Assembly (NCBI GenBank): GCA_002315015.1
Contig: DCEX01000026.1
Location: 1-17,305, forward strand
DNA: 17,305 nt
Reading direction: 5' to 3'
From: Faecalibacterium sp. UBA1819
GTDB taxonomy: Bacteria; Bacillota; Clostridia; Oscillospirales; Ruminococcaceae
In this document: piece by piece, positions 13,128 through 17,305 of the stretch
How the letters are laid out: every line of letters starts with the position of its first letter
Position numbering within the stretch: the stretch's first letter is position 1
Program-made: the position numbers and the translations under genes
The notes under the pieces: model-generated
What the model was told of the DNA's origin: nothing
The model's database searches: none
The model's input: the letters and a program-made list of their open reading frames with translations, nothing else

Positions 13128-14024
13128 ATGGGAAGACCAAAGAATAAGCCCGCCCGGAAAGACGGGTATTTTGAGTATAAAGGGGTTGTCGGGCAGGGAA
13201 TTAACGGCCCGATCCGCAAAAGCTTTTATTCTAAAATCAGCAAAAAAGATGCCGAAAAGAAGTATCAGGAGTATCTTGTCAACCTGAAAACAGCTGAGGT
13301 GACAGGCATCGGCTTTGTCGAAACGGGGACAGGGTTTACCGAGTGGGGGCGCATGTGGCTGGAAAGCTACAAAAAGCCCACGGTCAGCGAAAATACGTAC
13401 CTTTGGAGCTACAAAAACACCTGCGAAAAGCACTTGTTTCCCTATTTCAAAAATGCCGATTTGCGCGCGATTCAGCCGGCACACATTCAAAAGTTTTTTA
13501 ACGAGCACCAGCACCTTTCGGAAAGTATGCTTTCCAAGCTTAACATGTGCCTGATTGGGATTTTTGCAAGTGCCATCGAAAATGATAAGTGTTACAAAAA
13601 CCCAGCGCTTTCCAAAAATGTTGCCTGGCAAAGCGGAAAGGAAAAGCAGGAAAAGCGTGTGTACGCCGATGAGCAGATAAGCACCCTCACCGCTTTAGCA
13701 GAGCTGCCGGAGATAGCGGCGCTCCTTTGGACAGGAATGCGCATCGGGGAGCTGTGCGGCCTGATGTGGCAGGACGTTGATATGCAAAACGACGTGTATA
13801 CCATCCAGCGCAGTATCGCGGTAAAAGTAGGGGGAGGGGTAGAGGTTCGCCCGCCGAAGTGGAACAACACCCGTACCAAAAGACATCAAAATGACAACCA
13901 GGCTTTGCGGGGTTTTTGCTATTGGTTTTTAACAGGGACTTCTTCCCGCTTTGTGATGTGTCTACCTTTTTTCTCCTCATGTTCTGCCGCGGCAAAGCTG
14001 AATGGGGAAGATTTTCTTTCATAA
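13128..14024 (+). pseudogene. Truncated tyrosine recombinase/integrase
   Basis: The protein has an AP2-like N-terminal DNA-binding segment (about 1-52), a core-binding domain (about 66-150, 'WLESYKKPTVSENTY') and the start of the catalytic domain. 'LLWTGMRIGELCGLMWQDVD' holds catalytic Arg205, and 'RPPKWNNTRT' (241-250) holds the catalytic-region Lys244. Similarity then stops: residues 251-298 are low-complexity translated non-coding DNA. The His-x-x-Arg, His/Trp and nucleophile Tyr are missing. The family is normally about 370-400 residues, so roughly 100 or more are lost and the enzyme should be inactive. The ATG at 13128 follows AAAAGGAGGTATTTTTTT. The normal integrase function is site-specific insertion and excision of the phage. 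Confidence 0.88.
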
Positions 14025-14150
14025 TGACGCAAAAAATGCAGCCATGCTGATTCTTTGACAATCGCATAGCTGCATTTTTGCAAGAAAGACAAAGCGGCAA
14101 AAGGAGGGAGATGCTGCTTTGTCAGAGGACAACAAGGCGAGACGTGTTGT
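13881..14150. other. Non-coding junction between prophage remnant and thi operon
   Basis: After the integrase homology ends there is no supported gene. The stretch contains the bidirectional terminator and a short plus-strand AAGGAGGG at 14101-14108, which has no credible ORF after it. It likely combines deletion scar, any remaining attachment core and the 3' end of the thi operon. The attachment core cannot be identified without the left end of the prophage. Confidence 0.5.
14032..14079. terminator. Bidirectional hairpin terminator ending the thi operon
   Basis: AAAAATGCAGC (14032-14042) and GCTGCATTTTT (14069-14079) pair perfectly, and pairing continues inward for four more base pairs after one mismatch. 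There are T-runs on both strands. On the minus strand it lies about 70 bases after the tenA stop and would end the operon transcript; on the plus strand it would stop transcription from the prophage side. Confidence 0.8.
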
Positions 14151-14810
14151 TTACAGCGCTTGGTGCCACGACATTTCCCAGAAGCTTAACTCATAGCGTG
14201 AGCAAGCAACAAAAATATCGATTAGATGTTCCAGCTGTCCTTCGGTAAAATGTTCGGTCAAACGGTTCAGCGTGTCCAAAAGCACGACGTTTCCCGCGCT
14301 GTAAGCGTCGAACGAATACCCTTGAATCCATGTTCCATAAAAAGGGTCGTTAACGCAATCGGGGCGCTGCTGCACCATCTTTTTAGCAATCACCTCATAG
14401 CTATAAGCACAGGAGAGGATGGCGGCAAGAATTTCGGCTTCGCCTTCCTCATAGGCGACACGAAGCATATAAGAGGTGTAGGACAGATTGTCGAGAGAAC
14501 GGCGCGCGGCGGCAATCTCCTCTTGTGTCACAGCAAATTTACCCAGATAGCCGCTGTGAACATCCAGCTCGCCATTCATTACAGCGATATACTTGGAAAA
14601 CAGCTTCGCGGTTTCTAAGCTTTTTGCTTTCGCCACACCAATGGCAAACACTTTTGCGTATTCTTCCAGATACAAATAATCTTGGATGATGTAAAAGCGG
14701 AATTTTTCTTTGTCGAGAGTGCCGTTTTGAATACCGAGTACAAACGGGTGCTCATGATAAGCCTGCCAAATCTCGTTTGCTGCGTTCAGCAATCGCTCCG
14801 TCGTTTTCAT
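14151..14810 (-). CDS. tenA: TenA, thiaminase II / aminopyrimidine aminohydrolase
   Basis: The protein has 219 residues from ATG 14810. TenA hydrolyses 4-amino-5-aminomethyl-2-methylpyrimidine, and thiamine itself less well, to HMP, which ThiD then phosphorylates; this is the thiamine salvage route. Key residues of the Cys-type TenA are present: Asp44 in 'IIQDYLYLEEYAKVFA', Cys134 in 'LSCAYSYEVI' and Glu207 in 'YELSFWEMSW'. 'FYGTWIQGYS' is also characteristic. The start shares its A with the thiD stop (TGATG), showing translational coupling, and AAAGGAGG lies 9 bases upstream. The C-terminus ends slightly early after 'SWHQAL', but all catalytic parts are complete. Confidence 0.93.
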   Translation of the reverse strand: MKTTERLLNAANEIWQAYHEHPFVLGIQNGTLDKEKFRFYIIQDYLYLEEYAKVFAIGVAKAKSLETAKLFSKYIAVMNGELDVHSGYLGKFAVTQEEIAAARRSLDNLSYTSYMLRVAYEEGEAEILAAILSCAYSYEVIAKKMVQQRPDCVNDPFYGTWIQGYSFDAYSAGNVVLLDTLNRLTEHFTEGQLEHLIDIFVACSRYELSFWEMSWHQAL

Positions 14811-15616
14811 CAATGTGCCTCCTTTGCGAATTCACCGGATAATGCAAATGCGTGATTCATGGGGCCTTGGTCCTGTCCTAAATTCAGCATGGCGGAAAGC
14901 GCCCCGGAGAGATACTCTTTCGCGCGCTGGATTGAGGTTTCCAAATCAAAGCCCTTTGCCAGATTGGCCGCAATGGCGGAAGAAAGCGTGCAGCCGGTTC
15001 CGTGCGTATTCGGGTTTTCAATCCGTTTGCCGTGAAACCATTTGCACTGCCCGTTCGCAAAAAGCACATCGTTTGCATCATGTATTTGATGGCCGCCTTT
15101 GATAAGCACGGCACAGCCGAAGGTATTGCCAATCGTTTGAGCGGCCAGCTCCATATCCTGCTCGTTGTGAATCGAGTGGCCGGATAAAATTTCGGCTTCG
15201 GGAATGTTGGGGGTGATGACGGTGGCCAAAGGCACAAGCAGCTCTTTCAAGGTTTCAATGGCCTCGGGCTCGATTAACCGTGAACCGGAAGTAGCGGCCA
15301 TCACAGGATCTAACACAATGTGCTCCGCGTGGTAAAAGCGCAGCCGCTCTGCAATTACTTCAATTAAGCCGCAGCTGGAAACCATCCCGATTTTGACCGC
15401 GTTGGGGCGGATATCGGTGAAAATCATGTCAATTTGCTGCTTGAGAAAGGCAGGGGTTGTTTCCGAAATTGCGGTAACGCCGGTGGTGTTTTGTGCCGTC
15501 AGCGCCGTGATGGCGGTCATGGCATAAACCCCGTTCATGGTCATCGTTTTCAGATCGGCCTGGATACCGGCGCCTCCGCTGCAATCACTGCCAGCGATGG
15601 ATAATGCTGTTTTCAT
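14810..15616 (-). CDS. thiD: ThiD, HMP/HMP-phosphate kinase
   Basis: This 268-residue ribokinase-family enzyme phosphorylates HMP and then HMP-P to HMP-PP, the pyrimidine half of thiamine. Motifs: 'GSDCSGGAGIQADLKT' (9-24), 'ALTAQNTTGV' (38-47), 'VLDPVMAATSG' (101-111), 'TPNIPEAEIL' (135-144) and the anion-hole 'NTHGTGCTLSSAIAANLA' (203-220) with catalytic Cys209. The length matches bacterial ThiD. The ATG at 15616 follows GAAAGGAGAATTACC. The stop overlaps the tenA start. An unusual 124-base structured spacer separates it from thiE. Confidence 0.95.
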   Translation of the reverse strand: MKTALSIAGSDCSGGAGIQADLKTMTMNGVYAMTAITALTAQNTTGVTAISETTPAFLKQQIDMIFTDIRPNAVKIGMVSSCGLIEVIAERLRFYHAEHIVLDPVMAATSGSRLIEPEAIETLKELLVPLATVITPNIPEAEILSGHSIHNEQDMELAAQTIGNTFGCAVLIKGGHQIHDANDVLFANGQCKWFHGKRIENPNTHGTGCTLSSAIAANLAKGFDLETSIQRAKEYLSGALSAMLNLGQDQGPMNHAFALSGEFAKEAH

Positions 15617-15740
15617 GGTAATTCTCCTTTCGTGTCAGCACTACTTTTATAAAGCGACAGAGAGTGGTGCCCCCAATCTGCCGCTGGAAACGGCCTAAAT
15701 AGGCCGAAAATCCCGTTTTAAACTTTTGTGGTATTCTCCG
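15617..15740 (-). promoter_or_regulatory. Structured thiE-thiD spacer with two stem-loops
   Basis: In the operon's mRNA sense, CGGCCTA/TAGGCCG (15691-15706) forms a near-perfect palindrome. Downstream of it AGCGGCAGA and TCTGTCGCT (15677-15685 and 15653-15661) pair with one G·U across a 15-base loop. A competing short pairing GCCG/CGGC (15680-15683 with 15691-15694) could switch between them. The other thi genes in the operon overlap, so this spacer is exceptional. No U-run follows, so it is not a simple terminator. Confidence 0.45.
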
Positions 15741-16412
15741 TTAAGCGGTTCCTGCGGCGGCGTGAGCTTTCCCTGCCTCAACCATTTGCTCGGACAGCGT
15801 GCGCAGTTCCCGGCATTCCTGCTCAATATCCTCTGCTGCAAAAATGGCGCTGACCAGCGCAACCCCGTCAACACCTGTTTTGGAAAGCTGGGGAAGGTTG
15901 GATTTTCCAATGCCGCCGATTGCAACAACAGGCACAGAAACCGCTTGGCAAATGTCACGCAGAACATCAAGCGGAACGGCGCTTGCATCCGGCTTAGTGG
16001 CAGTGGGAAACACGGCTCCCACCCCTAGACAATCTGCGCCGTTTTCTACGGCTTGAAGGGCTTCTTCTACGGAGTGGACGGAAACGCCAATCATCATATG
16101 TTCTCCCACCAGTTTGCGTACCTGGGCGGCTTGCATATCTTCTTGGCCCACATGGATTCCGTCTGCACCGCAGCGGATGGCGACGTCCACATTGTCGTTG
16201 ATGAAAAAAGGAACGCCGTACTGCTTGCACAAGGCTTTGATTTCTAAAGCTTCTTTTAAAAAGTCCGCCTCATTCAATGATTTTTCACGCAGCTGTACAC
16301 AGGTTACGCCGCCTTTCAGCGCGCTTTTGACTTGCTGGGCTAAGCTTTGCCGCCCCACCCACGCGCTGTCTGTAACGGCATAAAGCAGCATATGTTTTTT
16401 ATCGCACTTCAT
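15741..16412 (-). CDS. thiE: ThiE, thiamine-phosphate synthase
   Basis: This 223-residue TIM-barrel enzyme condenses HMP-PP and hydroxyethylthiazole phosphate to thiamine phosphate. Motifs: 'LYAVTDS' (10-16), 'CVQLREK' (38-44), 'FFINDNVDVA' (69-78), 'GIHVGQED' (85-92), 'IGVSVHS' (108-114), 'GVGAVFPTATKP' (130-141) and 'VVAIGGI' (162-168), covering the pyrophosphate and thiazole-phosphate binding sites. The start at 16412 lies inside the end of thiM (14-base overlap), behind GAAAGGCGCCCGCT. The product feeds thiamine pyrophosphate formation elsewhere in the genome; no thiL is visible here. Confidence 0.95.
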   Translation of the reverse strand: MKCDKKHMLLYAVTDSAWVGRQSLAQQVKSALKGGVTCVQLREKSLNEADFLKEALEIKALCKQYGVPFFINDNVDVAIRCGADGIHVGQEDMQAAQVRKLVGEHMMIGVSVHSVEEALQAVENGADCLGVGAVFPTATKPDASAVPLDVLRDICQAVSVPVVAIGGIGKSNLPQLSKTGVDGVALVSAIFAAEDIEQECRELRTLSEQMVEAGKAHAAAGTA

Positions 16413-17220
16413 AGCGGGCGCCTTTCTCCAGTGCTTCGGGGGTTAAACGGTAGACAGCGTCAATGATATAATTGCGATAAGTAGAATTGCCATCCATTTC
16501 AGTCAATCGGCTGTGGGCAATTTCTCCGGCAAGCCCCATGGCGCACACGGCTGCTGCGGCTGCCTGCAAGGGCTGGTTCGGATTGGCACAAAGAAAGGCG
16601 GCAGTTAAAGCGGAAAGCTGACAGCCTGTGCCGGTAATGGAGGACATCATGGGGTGACCGTTGCGGATGCAGTAGGCGGTGTTTGCGTCGGCAACAATAT
16701 CGATTGCGCCGGTAATTGCCGCCACACAGCCGAATTTTTCCGCAAACGCTTTGGCAAAGGAAACGGCCTCGCTTAAATTTTCCTCGGTAACACGGTCGGA
16801 AACGTCGGCGTCAACACCCTTGGTAGTGCCTGTGCCGACAGCAAGTGTTTTGATTTCAGAGATGTTTCCTCGAACGACAGTGAATTTCACTTGCTCCAAC
16901 AGCTTGGATGCAGTTTGGGTACGCAGTGCCGATGCTCCGGCGCCCACGGGGTCCAGCACCACGGGGTGGCCAAGCTCATTCGACTTTTTGCCGGCAAGCA
17001 GCATGGATTCGATGGTGCGGGCATTCAATGTGCCAATATTGATATTTAGTCCGCTGCAAATCGAGGTGATTTCCTCTACTTCCTCTTTGGCGTCGGCCAT
17101 AATGGGGGAAGCGCCGCAGGCAAGAACCATGTTGGCGCAGTCATTCACGGTGACATAATTGGTAATGTTGTGAATTAACGGGCAGGTTTTTCTGACATTT
17201 TCAAACATTTCTGCAAACAT
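16399..17220 (-). CDS. thiM: ThiM, hydroxyethylthiazole kinase
   Basis: The protein has 273 residues. ThiM phosphorylates salvaged 4-methyl-5-(2-hydroxyethyl)thiazole to THZ-P, the substrate of ThiE. Motifs: 'PLIHNITNYVTVNDCANMVLACGASPIM' spread over 14-41 (substrate pocket), 'VVLDPVGAGAS' (87-97), 'VVRGN' (115-119), and 'SSITGTGCQLSALTAAFL' (193-210) with Cys200 in the anion hole. The length is standard for the family. The ATG at 17220 follows GTAAGGAGAGTTACGCA. It is the first gene of the visible operon and lies 36 bases after an attenuator-like terminator. Confidence 0.95.
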   Translation of the reverse strand: MFAEMFENVRKTCPLIHNITNYVTVNDCANMVLACGASPIMADAKEEVEEITSICSGLNINIGTLNARTIESMLLAGKKSNELGHPVVLDPVGAGASALRTQTASKLLEQVKFTVVRGNISEIKTLAVGTGTTKGVDADVSDRVTEENLSEAVSFAKAFAEKFGCVAAITGAIDIVADANTAYCIRNGHPMMSSITGTGCQLSALTAAFLCANPNQPLQAAAAAVCAMGLAGEIAHSRLTEMDGNSTYRNYIIDAVYRLTPEALEKGARYEVR

Positions 17221-17255
17221 TGCGTAACTCTCCTTACATATCGTTCATTAAGCCG

Positions 17256-17293
17256 AAAAAAACAGGGGACACGCGCGTGCCCCCTGTAAAAAA
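17256..17293 (-). terminator. Attenuator-type terminator upstream of thiM (likely TPP riboswitch platform)
   Basis: In minus sense ACAGGGGGCACG and CGTGTCCCCTGT form a GC-rich hairpin with one interior mismatch, followed by seven T. It lies between the operon's expected promoter and thiM, about 35 bases before the start codon, where a thiamine-pyrophosphate riboswitch usually places its terminator. The conserved aptamer core is not within the last visible bases and would lie beyond the right edge. The riboswitch itself is inference. Confidence 0.75.
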
Positions 17294-17305
17294 TCAGTGA
17301 ATATG

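Larger units (their letters stand above)
1..13880. mobile_element. Degraded siphophage-type prophage, left end outside the window
   Basis: A continuous block of minus-strand head and tail morphogenesis genes is followed by plus-strand accessory genes and a truncated tyrosine integrase. The gene order (MuF, scaffold, capsid, adaptors, tail tube, Gp14/Gp15 chaperones, tape measure, Dit, Tal) is the standard order of long-tailed Gram-positive siphophages. Terminase, portal, replication, repressor and excisionase genes are absent between the capsid and integrase ends, so the element is a remnant. The right edge is set where integrase similarity stops (about 13,880). No matching attachment-site repeat can be tested because the left end is not in the window. 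Confidence 0.9.

Noticed and set aside
13687..14100. Minus-strand frame starting 'MKENLPHSALPRQNM' across the integrase end
   Set aside because: Its downstream half is antisense to the integrase catalytic domain and is Leu/Pro/Arg-rich; the start has no ribosome site. Considered as a host gene cut by the prophage, but unsupported.
13030..14150. Phage attachment site duplicated at the integrase end
   Set aside because: No tRNA gene or convincing direct repeat can be found within the window, and the left prophage end is not present, so no att call is made.
14101..14195. Plus-strand AAGGAGGG followed by TTG and 25 codons (MSEDNKARRVV...)
   Set aside because: The ribosome-like site is good, but most of the frame is antisense to the conserved end of tenA and ends quickly; likely coincidence.
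1..17305. CRISPR array, tRNA or rRNA
   Set aside because: No regularly spaced repeats, cloverleaf-like sequence or rRNA-like conserved stretches were seen.

Overview
The window reads as the chromosome of a Gram-positive gut-type Bacillota, most likely a Clostridia/Oscillospiraceae relative. The evidence is strong AGGAGG ribosome sites, occasional TTG/GTG starts, mid-range GC, a thiM-thiE-thiD-tenA thiamine salvage operon, and siphophage genes of the Gp14/Gp15/GP20 type. I cannot name the species. About 80% of the window (1 to about 13,880) is a degraded prophage; the rest (about 14,030-17,305) is host chromosome.

Prophage late genes (1-11,915, minus strand, so read right to left): the 3' end of a minor capsid (MuF-type) gene carrying a BECR-fold RNase-like toxin domain; a small Cys-rich protein; a YjcQ-like winged-helix protein; a second Cys-rich protein; two tandem terminators; a 163-bp fold-back element; GP20-type scaffold; HK97-fold major capsid protein with a C-terminal Ig-like domain; head-fibre-like protein with two 29-residue repeats; head-tail adaptor; DUF6751-like protein; Minor_capsid_2-like protein; tail terminator; tail tube; Gp14-like and Gp15-like tail chaperones; tape measure; Dit; Tal-like tail protein; and the first 17 codons of the next baseplate/tail gene. 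Most of these genes abut or overlap by a few bases and look intact.

Prophage right arm (11,915-13,880, plus strand): a headless winged-helix/transmembrane gene joined tail-to-tail to the truncated MuF gene, a complete HicAB toxin-antitoxin pair with a repeat-rich promoter, and a tyrosine integrase that stops after its catalytic Arg and Lys and has lost the His-x-x-Arg and Tyr part. No terminase, portal, replication or lysogeny-control gene lies between the capsid and integrase ends. At least two deletions therefore appear to have removed the packaging/early region and the integrase C-terminus. The element should not be able to excise or package itself, while the tail module and HicAB remain.

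Host part: a bidirectional hairpin terminator at 14,032-14,079 closes the minus-strand operon thiM-thiE-thiD-tenA. This operon salvages hydroxyethylthiazole (ThiM) and HMP/amino-HMP (TenA, ThiD) and joins them (ThiE). Immediately upstream of thiM lies an intrinsic terminator placed as an attenuator, which suggests a TPP riboswitch just beyond the window's right edge. The 124-base thiE-thiD spacer holds two stem-loops. No tRNA, rRNA, CRISPR array or insertion sequence was seen.
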